Positions 1 to 8,234 of a stretch of DNA of 40,000 nucleotides are shown here, piece by piece. Source of the DNA: Segetibacter sp. (GTDB taxonomy: Bacteria; Bacteroidota; Bacteroidia; Chitinophagales; Chitinophagaceae); contig NZ_JAOQAH010000076.1 in assembly GCF_025963695.1 (NCBI RefSeq), positions 1 to 40,000 on the forward strand. The letters are read 5' to 3'. The position numbers were made by a program, and so were the translations under genes. The notes beneath the pieces are model-generated. The model did not search any database and was not told the DNA's origin. It saw only the letters and a list, made by a program, of their open reading frames with translations. Numbering within the stretch: the first letter of the stretch is position 1; the number at the start of each line of letters is the position of its first letter.

Positions 1-1156
1 GCCTGTTTTCCAGTAACAGTTCATGCAGGTTTATTCTAACCGGACAAACTTCTGTACAGTTACCACATAAGGATGAAGCATTACTTAAATGCTTATAATC
101 ATCCATGTCTTTTAAATGGGGGGTAATTACACTACCTATCGGGCCACTGTAAGTTGTCTCATATGTATGTCCACCAATGTTTTTATAAACAGGGCAAGCA
201 TTCAGGCAAGCGCCGCAGCGAATGCAATATAAAGCTTCCCTCGTCTTTGGGTTTTCCAACAAGTTTGTTCTGCCATTGTCAAGCAGAATTACATACATTT
301 CCTCGGGGCCGTCTGTTTCGCCTTCCTGCCTTGGCCCGGCAACAATGGTATTATATACGGTTACTTTCTGTCCCGTTCCATAGGTAGCAAGCAGTGGCCA
401 AAATAAACCAAGGTCACCCAAAGTAGGGATGACTTTTTCTATGCCAACAATGGCGATGTGAGTTTTAGGAAAAGCACAGCTTAACCTTGCGTTGCCCTCG
501 TTTTCTGTTATAGCTATTGCACCAATATCTGATATAATAAAATTTGCTCCGGTAACCCCTACCTCGGCTTGGGTAAATTTTTCACGAAGCTTCACACGTG
601 CTACAAGCGTTAACTGTTCGGGAGTAAGGTTAGGGGGAGTTCCCAGCTTTTCAGCAAAAAGCTTTGCAACATCTTCTTTGCTTTTATGCATGGCAGGTGT
701 AACAATGTGGTAGGGTGCCTCGCCGTCAAGTTGTTGAATGTACTCACCCAAATCGGTCTCTACGCTTTCAATTCCCTGCTTTTCTAGAAACTGGTTTAAG
801 TGAATTTCTTCGGTGACCATACTTTTACTCTTCACCAGCGTTTTGCAATTTTTTTCTTTGCAAATTTTTTCAACCGCCTCCAGCGCTTGCTCTGCGGTCT
901 CAGCCCAAATTACTTTCCCTCCCCGTTTAGTAAACTGCCTTTCAAACTCTTCGAGTTGCTGGTCAAGTGTTTCTATTGCCCGCCACTTTGCGTTTTTAGC
1001 CCTTTCCCGTGCTACCATCAGTTCCGAAAACTGGTGCTTGGCAACCGGAACAACTGCATTGTATTTATTTATATTAAAATTAATCTTCCGCCTGTGCTCA
1101 CGGTCATCAGATTTTATGGTACTCTTTGCTTTAAATGATGCAGCAGTCTCGGTCAT
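1..1156 (-). CDS. lutB: LutB-like iron-sulfur protein, C-terminus beyond window
   Basis: Reading the minus strand from the ATG at 1156-1154 gives about 385 codons without a stop, running off the left edge. The start reads MTETAASFKAK. The middle holds a LUD-type domain (TGANFIISDIGAIAITENEG region). Near the window edge are two 4Fe-4S motifs, CIRCGACLNACP and CGNCTEVCP, in the order seen in LutB/YkgF. In known systems LutABC oxidises L-lactate to pyruvate in the cytoplasm, with LutB as the electron-carrying subunit. Full LutB is about 460-480 residues, so roughly 80-100 residues are missing. The ATG just upstream (1167-1165) is followed at once by a stop, which fixes this start. lutA or lutC would have to lie outside the window, so lactate use itself is inferred. 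Confidence 0.9.
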   Translation of the reverse strand, partial: MTETAASFKAKSTIKSDDREHRRKINFNINKYNAVVPVAKHQFSELMVARERAKNAKWRAIETLDQQLEEFERQFTKRGGKVIWAETAEQALEAVEKICKEKNCKTLVKSKSMVTEEIHLNQFLEKQGIESVETDLGEYIQQLDGEAPYHIVTPAMHKSKEDVAKLFAEKLGTPPNLTPEQLTLVARVKLREKFTQAEVGVTGANFIISDIGAIAITENEGNARLSCAFPKTHIAIVGIEKVIPTLGDLGLFWPLLATYGTGQKVTVYNTIVAGPRQEGETDGPEEMYVILLDNGRTNLLENPKTREALYCIRCGACLNACPVYKNIGGHTYETTYSGPIGSVITPHLKDMDDYKHLSNASSLCGNCTEVCPVRINLHELLLENR

Positions 1157-1290
1157 AACTTAGGTCATTAAATAATTTTCAATACTAAGGTTCTGTTTCT
1201 GGTTTTTTTGTTGGAGCCAGCATTTGCACTTCATTAAGCTTCGTTGCGTCGCACACTTGTACATTTCGTTGTTGCTCTACCGGCGGTCCT

Positions 1291-1902
1291 TTATCTTCTC
1301 CTGCTTTTTACTAAAACTTTTTCTGCTGCCTTAAAGTGTTTTGCCGCTGCATCCAGAATTTCAAAAAAGGATTGTCCATACTTTCTTATGATAGCTTCTT
1401 TCAGAAAAACGTACGCGGGCACTTTTAGCTTTTTCCCCAGCTTGCAGGCGGCTGCGCATAAGTCTTCACGAGGTTCATAATTTACAAACTCGGTTTCGCC
1501 ATTTTTGCTTTTCTGTATTCTTATCGGAAACAGGTGACAGCTAATTGGTTTCTTCCATGTTATTTTATCATCGTTGTATGCCTGCTCTATTGCACACTTT
1601 ACAATTCCCTGTTTGTCTTTGTACCCGTAGGCGCAAATCTGGCTATTAATAGTCGGTGTTACCCATGCAAACTCCTGGTCATATACATATTTGCCCTGCC
1701 GTTCAATCTCCCTGATGCCTTCGGCAGTCATATAAGGTTTAACCAGCGGATAAAAATTATTAAGATGAGCAAGTTCCTCTACTTCAAGTGGGGCGCCGGC
1801 ATCGCCATCCTCACAGCATCCTCCTTTACACTTCGTCAAATCACACACAAACTGTTCTTCAACTACCTGGTCGCTAACCAGAATATTTTCAATTGCTATC
1901 AT
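1291..1902 (-). CDS. DUF3109 family Cys-rich protein
   Basis: This 203-residue protein matches the DUF3109 family, a YkgJ-like group of small proteins thought to bind zinc or iron-sulfur. The sequence has a Cys cluster at residues 20-30 (C20, C25, C29, C30), followed by later cysteines in ICAYGY, KCAIE, SCHLFP and LCAAACKLG, the usual spread for this family. The last 20 residues are Lys/Arg-rich. No signal peptide or membrane helix is seen, so it is probably cytoplasmic. It lies upstream of the LutB-like gene on the same strand with a 134 nt gap. A TATCTTTG element lies 36 nt upstream of its ATG. Its biochemical role is not known; a metal-binding role is inference. Confidence 0.85.
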   Translation of the reverse strand: MIAIENILVSDQVVEEQFVCDLTKCKGGCCEDGDAGAPLEVEELAHLNNFYPLVKPYMTAEGIREIERQGKYVYDQEFAWVTPTINSQICAYGYKDKQGIVKCAIEQAYNDDKITWKKPISCHLFPIRIQKSKNGETEFVNYEPREDLCAAACKLGKKLKVPAYVFLKEAIIRKYGQSFFEILDAAAKHFKAAEKVLVKSRRR

Positions 1903-1938
1903 AACCTTGTTTCTTCACTTTAAACTCTAATTATCCAG

Positions 1939-1946
1939 CAAAGATA
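1939..1946 (-). promoter_or_regulatory. -7 element TATCTTTG before the DUF3109 gene
   Basis: On the minus strand the octamer TATCTTTG fits the Bacteroidota -7 consensus TAnnTTTG exactly. A T-rich GTTT lies 19 nt upstream, close to but not the TTTG expected at -33. It would give a leader of about 30 nt. Confidence 0.5.
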
Positions 1947-2080
1947 GTTGTAAAATAATGCTTATAAACTATAGGAAGAGTTTGATATGACACACCAGGA
2001 TAACCGGACCCGGTACGATAATGAAGGGAAAGTTGGGTCTGTTCAAACAAAAGCAATCACAAAGATTAATGTAACATATA

Positions 2081-2104
2081 AAAAGGTGAGGTGCCCACCT
2101 CTCT
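2081..2104 (-). terminator. probable pyrD terminator
   Basis: On the minus strand the hairpin GAGGTG-GG-CACCTC is followed by ACCTTTTTAT, about 20 nt after the pyrD stop codon. The stem is 6 bp and GC-rich with a short T-run, so it is a modest rho-independent terminator. The two-base loop would open by a pair in reality. Confidence 0.5.
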
Positions 2105-2124
2105 TATATATATTTAGACCTGCT

Positions 2125-3153
2125 TTATCTTTTTGAAAGGTCCTCGCAAATGCGCTTTACTATGGCAGGTCCTTCATAAACGAAACCTGTCCAAACCTGT
2201 ATTAGTGATGCGCCAGCTGCCAGTTTTTCTTTTGCATCTTCGGCGGTAAAAATCCCTCCGCTTGCAATGATGGGTAACCCACCGTTTGTTTGCTTACTAA
2301 TGTATTGAACTATCTGTGTAGATTTTTGCTTTAGAGGTTTTCCGCTAAGTCCGCCTAAACCAATTTGGCTCACCTTTTCTTTTTCTGTTTGCAGGTTTTC
2401 GCGGCTAATAGTAGTGTTGGTTGCTACCAGCCCATTTAATTTAACTTCCTGAGCCAACTCAATAATATCATCAAGCTGACCAACTGTGAGATCTGGTGCA
2501 ATCTTCAACAATAACGGCTTTGTATTTATTCGTCCCTGGTTGATGTTTTGTAACTGGCTTAATATTTTTCTTAGAGAAGACTTTTCCTGCAATTCCCTCA
2601 ATCCCGGGGTGTTAGGCGAGCTGACGTTAACAACAAAGTAATCGATGCAATCGAACAGCTCATTCATACAAATCTCGTAATCCTTCCAGGCATCCTCATT
2701 AGTTGTTGCCTTGTTTTTGCCAATGTTTCCCCCAACAATAATGTTTCTTTTGGTAGCTCTTAGCTTTTCTGCAACTGCTTTTACCCCATTATTATTAAAA
2801 CCCATTCTATTAATGATTGCCTGGTCTTTTGGCAAGCGAAACAGCCTCGGTTTGTCGTTGCCAGCTTGGGGTAATGGTGTCACAGTTCCTACTTCAATAA
2901 ATCCAAAACCCATCGTTTCCAGCTCTCTTAAATACAGCCCATTTTTATCGAAGCCGGCACCAAGGCCGACTGGGTTTTTAAATGGTAAACCAAATACTTG
3001 TTTGTGTAAGGAAGGATAATCGAAGCGAAAGTTTTTTGCAAGCAGCTCTTGAAAAACAGGGACCTCAGAAAGACGCTTTAACGAGTCCATTGAAAAGTGG
3101 TGAACCGCCTCCGCATCGAAGTTGAACAGTAGATTGCGTAACAAAGAATACAT
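2125..3153 (-). CDS. pyrD: dihydroorotate dehydrogenase (quinone), class 2
   Basis: The 342-residue protein catalyses oxidation of dihydroorotate to orotate, the fourth step of pyrimidine synthesis, passing electrons to the quinone pool at the inner membrane. Class 2 features are visible: an N-terminal amphipathic stretch (MYSLLRNLLFNFDAEAVHHF) for membrane and quinone contact, GLGAGFDKNG for FMN binding, the active-site loop NVSSPNTPGLRELQ with Ser as catalytic base, and the phosphate-binding end ASGGIFTAEDAKEKLAAGAS. Length is typical. The start is set by a TACCTTCG promoter element only 4 nt before the ATG. It stands alone; the gene to its right is a broken toxin-antitoxin pair on the other strand. 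Confidence 0.96.
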   Translation of the reverse strand: MYSLLRNLLFNFDAEAVHHFSMDSLKRLSEVPVFQELLAKNFRFDYPSLHKQVFGLPFKNPVGLGAGFDKNGLYLRELETMGFGFIEVGTVTPLPQAGNDKPRLFRLPKDQAIINRMGFNNNGVKAVAEKLRATKRNIIVGGNIGKNKATTNEDAWKDYEICMNELFDCIDYFVVNVSSPNTPGLRELQEKSSLRKILSQLQNINQGRINTKPLLLKIAPDLTVGQLDDIIELAQEVKLNGLVATNTTISRENLQTEKEKVSQIGLGGLSGKPLKQKSTQIVQYISKQTNGGLPIIASGGIFTAEDAKEKLAAGASLIQVWTGFVYEGPAIVKRICEDLSKR

Positions 3154-3157
3154 GCTG

Positions 3158-3165
3158 CGAAGGTA
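3158..3165 (-). promoter_or_regulatory. -7-like element TACCTTCG, 4 nt before the pyrD ATG
   Basis: Minus-strand TACCTTCG matches TAnnTTTG at all but one informative base and is followed by CAGC and then ATG. The same 4 nt spacing recurs before polA, the DsbA-like gene and the uvrC-linked lipoprotein gene. Transcription starting about 5 nt after the element would give a nearly leaderless mRNA. Confidence 0.45.
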
Positions 3166-3204
3166 ATGTCGGAAAATCTTTAAATTTGGTAAAAGAGTAT
3201 AAAT

Positions 3205-3382
3205 ATGAGAGTTGATGCTATAAATATTGATCCTGATATTATGAGTGGAACGCCGGTTTTTTAGGGGAACAAGGGTGGCAGTAAAAACGCTGGTTGATTA
3301 TATTGGAACCGGGGAAAACGTAGAAGATTTTTTTAAATGATTTTCTCCAGTACATGAAAAGCAGGCATGGCAGGTTATATAA
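3205..3382 (+). pseudogene. broken DUF433 antitoxin
   Basis: The ATG at 3205 opens a frame that reads DINPDIM-like text (NIDPDIMSGTPVF) and stops at TAG 3262-3264. Shifting one base restores RGTRVAVKTLVDYIGTGENV, followed by EDFFK, a TGA, then FSPVHEKQAWQVI. Together this is a DUF433 protein, the DNA-binding antitoxin usually paired with a DUF5615 PIN-like toxin. Damage seen: one extra T in a six-T run at the VFRGT junction, a second frame break in a seven-T run before the TGA, and a short C-terminus compared with the usual ~75 residues. Both breaks sit in homopolymers, so a sequencing error is possible, but the partner toxin is broken too at non-homopolymer sites. Confidence 0.8.
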
Positions 3383-3397
3383 TTTACCACCAGGATA

Positions 3398-3754
3398 GTC
3401 GTTTCAGAAAAAGTTTTATTAGATGATAATTTTACTGCACAAACTGGCAGGTGAGACTAGAAAAAGACCTTAGCTTAACACAGCAGGTATTTACTGTTAG
3501 AGATATGGGATGGTTAGGATTTAGGAATGGAGCTTTAATGAAATTGATTGAGGCGAATGAATTTGAATGCTTAGTTACTACAAATGCCAGCCTACAATTT
3601 CAACAAAACCTTTTCAAAGTTCTCCTTCCTAATTGTCGTCTTAAAGGTTCTCATTTACAAATATCAAAATCTGCGGCCGCTAGCCGGGCCGCTCCTTACT
3701 GCTTTAAGAACTCCCTCACCGGAAAAGGTGATTATTATAAAAAATAACAATTAG
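3398..3754 (+). pseudogene. broken DUF5615 PIN-like toxin
   Basis: Three frames must be joined to read this gene. The first gives SEKVLLDDNFTAQTGR, with the acidic LLDDN start of the PIN-like fold. It breaks near 3450 and continues as LEKDLSLTQQVFTVRDMGW, then NGALMKLIEANEFECLVT and LQFQQNL. It breaks again near 3625 and ends as LIVVLKVLIYKYQNLRPLAG and EKVIIIKNNN, stop at 3752-3754. This is the full length and order of a DUF5615 toxin. It follows the DUF433 remnant by 15 nt, in the standard antitoxin-toxin order. With two frameshifts it cannot make an active product as written. Start position is approximate. Confidence 0.8.
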
Positions 3755-3803
3755 GATACCGGGCTAAAGCTGTGCTTAGTATTTCTGGTTGTGAAGGAAC
3801 TAT

Positions 3804-3811
3804 TACATTTG
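3804..3811 (+). promoter_or_regulatory. -7 element TACATTTG before the thiolase gene
   Basis: TACATTTG fits TAnnTTTG exactly and lies 20 nt before the thiolase ATG. No convincing TTTG is seen 19 nt further up, so only the -7 half is supported. Confidence 0.5.
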
Positions 3812-3831
3812 AAAGACATAATTTTTAAAAT

Positions 3832-5010
3832 ATGCAGGAAGCTTATATAGTTGCAGGATACCGTACCGCGGTTACCAAAAGTAAAAAAGGAGGATTTCGT
3901 TTTACCCGTCCTGATGACCTGGCAATTGATGTTATTAAAGGCTTGATGGCATCTCTGCCTCAATTGGAGGCAAAACGGGTTGACGACGTAATTGTAGGAA
4001 ATGCAGTTCCTGAAGCAGAGCAGGGGTTGCAGGTAGGACGTATCATTGCCGCCCGCGCGTTAGGATATGATACTCCGGGCATGACAGTGAATCGGTATTG
4101 CGCAAGCGGGCTGGAAACAATTTCTATTGCTACTGCCAAAATAAGAATGGGAATAGCAGACTGCATAATCGCAGGCGGAGTGGAGAGTATGAGTATGGTA
4201 CCAACAGCAGGGTGGAAAACTGTTCCGGCATTTTCTATCGCCTCTGATGAACCCGATTACTACTTAAACATGGGCTTGACCGCCGAAGCGGTTGCAAAAG
4301 AATATAAGGTTGGTCGTGAAGAGCAGGACCAGTACAGTTATCAATCACATCAGAAGGCAATAAAGGCTATCTCAAACGGCTATTTCAAAAACGGAATTTT
4401 GCCTATAAATGTAGAGCAGGTTTACCTGGATGAAAACGGGAAAAAGAAAAAGAAAACGTACGTGGTAGACACCGATGAAGGGCCCCGCGCGGACACTAGT
4501 TTAGATGCGTTGACTAAATTGAAACCTGTTTTTGCCGCGGGCGGTGTCGTCACTGCCGGTAATTCTTCACAAACCAGCGACGGAGCAAGTTTCGTGATTG
4601 TGATGAGTGAGAAAATGGTGAATGAATTGGGACTAAAGCCAATTGGTCGATTAGTTGCTTGTTCAAATGCAGGAGTTAATCCAAGATTAATGGGTATTGG
4701 CCCAGTGGCCGCTGTGCCGAAAGTTTTGAAATCTGCAGGTATGACGCAAAGTGAGATAGAGCTTGTTGAATTGAATGAAGCTTTCGCATCGCAAGCCGTA
4801 GCTGTTATAAGAGAATTAGATTTAAATCCTGAAATAGTAAATATTAATGGCGGCGCCATTGCATTAGGACATCCGCTGGGTTGTACAGGAAGTAAGTTAA
4901 CAGTACAAATTTTACAGGACATGAAACGGCTTAATAAGAAATATGGATTGGTTACAGCATGTGTGGGCGGAGGACAGGGGATTGCAGGAATAATTGAAAA
5001 TATTGGGTAA
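3832..5010 (+). CDS. fadA: thiolase (acetyl-CoA acyltransferase)
   Basis: This 392-residue thiolase cleaves 3-ketoacyl-CoA with CoA in beta-oxidation, or joins two acetyl-CoA in the reverse reaction, in the cytoplasm. The catalytic set is complete: nucleophile Cys90 in NRYCASGLE, His347 in GGAIALGHPLGCTGS and Cys377 in TACVGGGQG. VESMSMVP and NEAFASQAVAV are also thiolase signatures. Length is normal for a degradative-type thiolase. No beta-oxidation partner (fadB/fadJ, acyl-CoA dehydrogenase) lies beside it, so degradative versus biosynthetic use is not settled by context; the FadA/FadI label is by sequence type. It has its own -7 element and a strong terminator, so it is likely transcribed alone. 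Confidence 0.93.
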   Translation: MQEAYIVAGYRTAVTKSKKGGFRFTRPDDLAIDVIKGLMASLPQLEAKRVDDVIVGNAVPEAEQGLQVGRIIAARALGYDTPGMTVNRYCASGLETISIATAKIRMGIADCIIAGGVESMSMVPTAGWKTVPAFSIASDEPDYYLNMGLTAEAVAKEYKVGREEQDQYSYQSHQKAIKAISNGYFKNGILPINVEQVYLDENGKKKKKTYVVDTDEGPRADTSLDALTKLKPVFAAGGVVTAGNSSQTSDGASFVIVMSEKMVNELGLKPIGRLVACSNAGVNPRLMGIGPVAAVPKVLKSAGMTQSEIELVELNEAFASQAVAVIRELDLNPEIVNINGGAIALGHPLGCTGSKLTVQILQDMKRLNKKYGLVTACVGGGQGIAGIIENIG

Positions 5011-5028
5011 ACACTGTATCAACTGGAT

Positions 5029-5060
5029 AAAAAAGCTTTGCTATCAGCGAAGCTTTTTTT
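5029..5060 (+). terminator. rho-independent terminator after thiolase
   Basis: AAAAAAGCTT and AAGCTTTTTT pair perfectly around TGCTATCAGCG, where a further TGCT/AGCG pairing closes the loop. A run of seven T follows. It begins 18 nt after the thiolase stop codon. Confidence 0.85.
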
Positions 5061-5293
5061 GTTAAGGACAGGAACATAAGTCAGCAGATGTATAAAAAAG
5101 CTTAATAGAATTGGCCAAGATGAACGAAATGCGTCGCAACCGCTGCTCCCGTCAGAAATGAATGTTTGGAACAGAAAAACGCCATTTAAAAAAGTTTTAA
5201 ATAATTACTTTAAAACCAATAACTTTTGGGCGATTTTGAAGAGGAGATTTTAAGCTGGAAAAATACCGAATACCTAACTATATTATTTTTTTC

Positions 5294-6715
5294 ATGAGAT
5301 ATCGACTGATTGTTTTTATTGTATTGTGTGCTTTGCAATCTTATGGCCAGAACAAATGGAGTTTGCAGCAGTGCGTTGAGTATGCGATAAAAAATAATGT
5401 GTCTGTAAAGCAGTCAGATGTACAGGCGCGGCTTACCCGGCTATCGGCTTCGCAAAGCCAAATGACGCTGTATCCCAATGTAACCGGAGGGGTAAATGCC
5501 GGATATCAACGCGGGTTAACAGAGGATCCAACAACGGGAACTTTGGTAAGTTCAAGTTTCATTTCGGGGAGTGCAAACCTCCAGGCCAGCTACAACATCT
5601 TTAATTGGAACGCACGCAGGAATAGCATTGCGGCCAACAGGTTATATGCAAAGGCAGACGAAATTGGAATAGACAGGGCGCATAATGATATTTCACTGGC
5701 CGTTGCAAATGCTTTTTTGCAGGTTATGTTGAGGCGGGAACAAGCAAGGATCAGTGAAGTGCAATTAAATCAGTCAAGGTCTCAGCTGGGCAATACCCGA
5801 AAATTAGTTAATGCAGGAAGTCAGCCTGAGCTAAACGCTATACAACTGGAAGCGCAGCTCGCAAAAGATAGTTCAGCATTGTTGCAGGCACAAGCATTGG
5901 AACAGCAGGGCCTGATAAATTTAAAGGCTTATATGAATTACGATTTCGCTTTGCCTTTTGATATTCAATCTCCTGCTGTTGAAAGTATAGCCGTTGAAAA
6001 TATTTCTGACTTGCAACCCGCGGCAGTTTATCAAATAGCGGTAACCACACAGCCTGTACAAAAAATGTATAAGTTAAGAATTGAAGCCGCACAAAAGGAG
6101 ACAAAGGCTGCAAGGGGTTTAATGTATCCGGGACTGTCAGCTTTCGGTGGAATGAACACCAGGGCTATTAATGCAAAGTATCCTGTAATGGCTTTTGCGC
6201 CCGCTGACTCAACTAATGCTTTTGTTACGATAGGTACCACCCAATACAAAGTCTTTGCGCCTTCAATGAGGCAAGCAGGCTCTGTCGGAATTCCCTTGTT
6301 CAGACAGCTGAGTAAAAACTTTGGTCAAAGCGTGGGGCTCTCTCTAAACTTTTCAATTTTCAATGCTTATACATCACGTACTCAGTGGGAACGTGCTAAA
6401 GTGAATGTGGTTCAGTTGCAGTTGCAGGATGAACAGGAGAATTTGAATTTGAAGACGAACATATACAATGCTTACCAGGACGCGTTCTCTTCGCTTCAAA
6501 AATATAACGCGTCTCGCAGAACTGTTGAGTATTCACAAAAAGCATTTGATATCTCTAAAAAAAGATACGACATCGGGCTGCTTGGTACCCTTGACTATAT
6601 AATCACTCAGAATAATCTTTATCTTGCTCAGATAGACGAGGTCAGCAGTCATTATGATTTTGTTTTTAAAATGAAGGTTCTGGAGTTTTATAAAGGACAA
6701 GGAATAAAATTATAA
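5294..6715 (+). CDS. TolC family outer-membrane efflux protein
   Basis: The 473-residue protein begins with a signal peptide (MRYRLIVFIVLCALQSYGQ) and then the TolC-family opening WSLQQCVEYAIKNN. Long Gln/Ala-rich helical stretches (residues ~125-215 and ~370-470) fit the two outer-membrane-factor repeats that form the periplasmic tunnel. It would sit in the outer membrane as a trimer. The next gene, 46 nt downstream, encodes the periplasmic adaptor, so the two form an export unit. The inner-membrane pump (ABC MacB-like or RND) that normally completes the set is absent from the window, so the exported substrate is unknown. The 283 nt before it hold the thiolase terminator and no further gene. 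Confidence 0.9.
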   Translation: MRYRLIVFIVLCALQSYGQNKWSLQQCVEYAIKNNVSVKQSDVQARLTRLSASQSQMTLYPNVTGGVNAGYQRGLTEDPTTGTLVSSSFISGSANLQASYNIFNWNARRNSIAANRLYAKADEIGIDRAHNDISLAVANAFLQVMLRREQARISEVQLNQSRSQLGNTRKLVNAGSQPELNAIQLEAQLAKDSSALLQAQALEQQGLINLKAYMNYDFALPFDIQSPAVESIAVENISDLQPAAVYQIAVTTQPVQKMYKLRIEAAQKETKAARGLMYPGLSAFGGMNTRAINAKYPVMAFAPADSTNAFVTIGTTQYKVFAPSMRQAGSVGIPLFRQLSKNFGQSVGLSLNFSIFNAYTSRTQWERAKVNVVQLQLQDEQENLNLKTNIYNAYQDAFSSLQKYNASRRTVEYSQKAFDISKKRYDIGLLGTLDYIITQNNLYLAQIDEVSSHYDFVFKMKVLEFYKGQGIKL

Positions 6716-6761
6716 GTGCGATCGTCAACCCCACAACCCTTAATAACACAAATTTTCTGGT

Positions 6762-8162
6762 ATGAATAAAAAACTGATATTAATAATCGGTGGACTGGTT
6801 TTAATTATTTTGATTGTTGTGGTCTTAAAAAAGAAGGGTATAATAGGAGAAGACCCGGGAATTAAAGTAACCACTGAGAAGGTTGGTAAGCGAACTATAA
6901 TAGAGACGGTAAACGTAAGCGGCAAAGTGTACCCCGAAGTAGAGGTGAAGGTGAGTCCGGATATTAGCGGTGAGATTGTGCAGTTGAATGTCGCAGAAGG
7001 AGACAGTGTACGGAAGGGCCAGGTATTAGCCCGTATTTATGCTGATATCTATAATAGTCAAAGAGATCAGGCAGCTGCGGTAGTAACTCAATCACAGGCG
7101 CAGGTATCAAATTCGCAGGCGCAGCTAGGTGCACTAAAGGCAACATTAGAACAGGCAGAAGTTAGCTATAAAAGGCAAAAGCAATTGTTAGATGAAAAGG
7201 TGATTTCAAGGGCAGAATTTGAACAAGCTGACCAAACATTTAAGACCGCGCGGGCAAATTACAATGCAGCAGTTGAGGGAATTAGAGGTACGCAGGCATC
7301 TGTGCAAAGTGCACGTGCGCAATTGATGAGAGCAAATAAAGATGTAGGCAGAGCAACTCTAATTGCCCCAATGGACGGTGTAGTAAGTTTACTGGCAGTT
7401 AAAAAAGGTGAAAGGGTAGTGGGTACGGCACAAATGGCCGGAACCGAAATGCTGCGGGTTGCTGATATGAGGGTAATGGAGGTAAGGGTAAATGTGGGTG
7501 AAAATGATATACCTAAAGTACATTTAGATGATAGTGCACTGATTGAAGTAGATGCGTACGCCAACAGGAAATTTCGCGGCATCGTAACAAAGATTGCCAG
7601 TAGTAATACTACGGCAGCCTCAGCTAGTCAGGCTTCTTCAGGTACAGATGTTACCAATTATGAGGTGCGCATACGGTTGCTTCCGGAAAGTTACCAGGAC
7701 TTAATGGCCGAACGGAAAGCCGGAAGTTCTCCTTTTAGACCGGGAATGAATGCAAGTGCCGACATTCAGACAAAGACACATCTGAATGTATTAGCAGTTC
7801 CTATTAACGCAGTTACCACCAGGGATAAGAATAGCGATAAGGGCAAACCTGGTAAAGAGGCAGGTAAAGAGATTAATAATGGAGGGGATAACAATAGTAC
7901 GGCTTCAACTCCTGCTAACAATGCCGATGAAATTGAAGAGGTGGTATTTTTACTTCAACCAGATAAAATAACCGTTAAAAAGGTAAAAGTAAGAACAGAT
8001 ATACAGGACATAAATTATATAGAAATTCTGGGCGGACTCGTAGGAGGAGAGGAGGTAATCACCGGCCCTTACAACGTAATAAGTAAAACGCTTAAGGAAG
8101 GCGATAAAGTAAAGGTGGTTCCTAAAGAACAGCTTTTTGAAGGCGATAAAGCAAAAGCATAA
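6762..8162 (+). CDS. HlyD/MacA-type periplasmic adaptor subunit
   Basis: This 466-residue adaptor has an N-terminal membrane anchor (residues ~4-23), a lipoyl half (VSPDISGEIVQLNVAEGDSV), a long Gln/Ala-rich coiled-coil hairpin at ~105-190, the second lipoyl half (ATLIAPMDGVVSLLAVKKGE) and a beta-barrel domain. It links an inner-membrane transporter to the TolC-like protein encoded just upstream. An unusual Lys/Gly/Asn-rich insertion lies at about residues 352-388, inside the membrane-proximal domain, and looks disordered. The next gene is gpsA with its own promoter, so the operon lacks a transporter gene; MacAB-like sets in this phylum normally continue with ABC subunits. The transporter type is therefore inference. 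Confidence 0.9.
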   Translation: MNKKLILIIGGLVLIILIVVVLKKKGIIGEDPGIKVTTEKVGKRTIIETVNVSGKVYPEVEVKVSPDISGEIVQLNVAEGDSVRKGQVLARIYADIYNSQRDQAAAVVTQSQAQVSNSQAQLGALKATLEQAEVSYKRQKQLLDEKVISRAEFEQADQTFKTARANYNAAVEGIRGTQASVQSARAQLMRANKDVGRATLIAPMDGVVSLLAVKKGERVVGTAQMAGTEMLRVADMRVMEVRVNVGENDIPKVHLDDSALIEVDAYANRKFRGIVTKIASSNTTAASASQASSGTDVTNYEVRIRLLPESYQDLMAERKAGSSPFRPGMNASADIQTKTHLNVLAVPINAVTTRDKNSDKGKPGKEAGKEINNGGDNNSTASTPANNADEIEEVVFLLQPDKITVKKVKVRTDIQDINYIEILGGLVGGEEVITGPYNVISKTLKEGDKVKVVPKEQLFEGDKAKA

Positions 8163-8205
8163 GCTTGAAACATCGGGGAATTTAGAACTGATTCGCTGGG
8201 TTTTG

Positions 8206-8213
8206 TATGTTTG
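8206..8213 (+). promoter_or_regulatory. -7 element TATGTTTG before gpsA
   Basis: TATGTTTG fits TAnnTTTG exactly and sits 21 nt before the ATG of gpsA. It suggests that gpsA is not simply carried by the efflux operon. No clear -33 box is seen. Confidence 0.45.
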
Positions 8214-8234
8214 TCTAATATTTAAACCTAATTG

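Noticed and set aside
4422..4922. 166-codon frame opposite the thiolase gene
   Set aside because: A shadow of the thiolase coding strand; the thiolase has full catalytic motifs.
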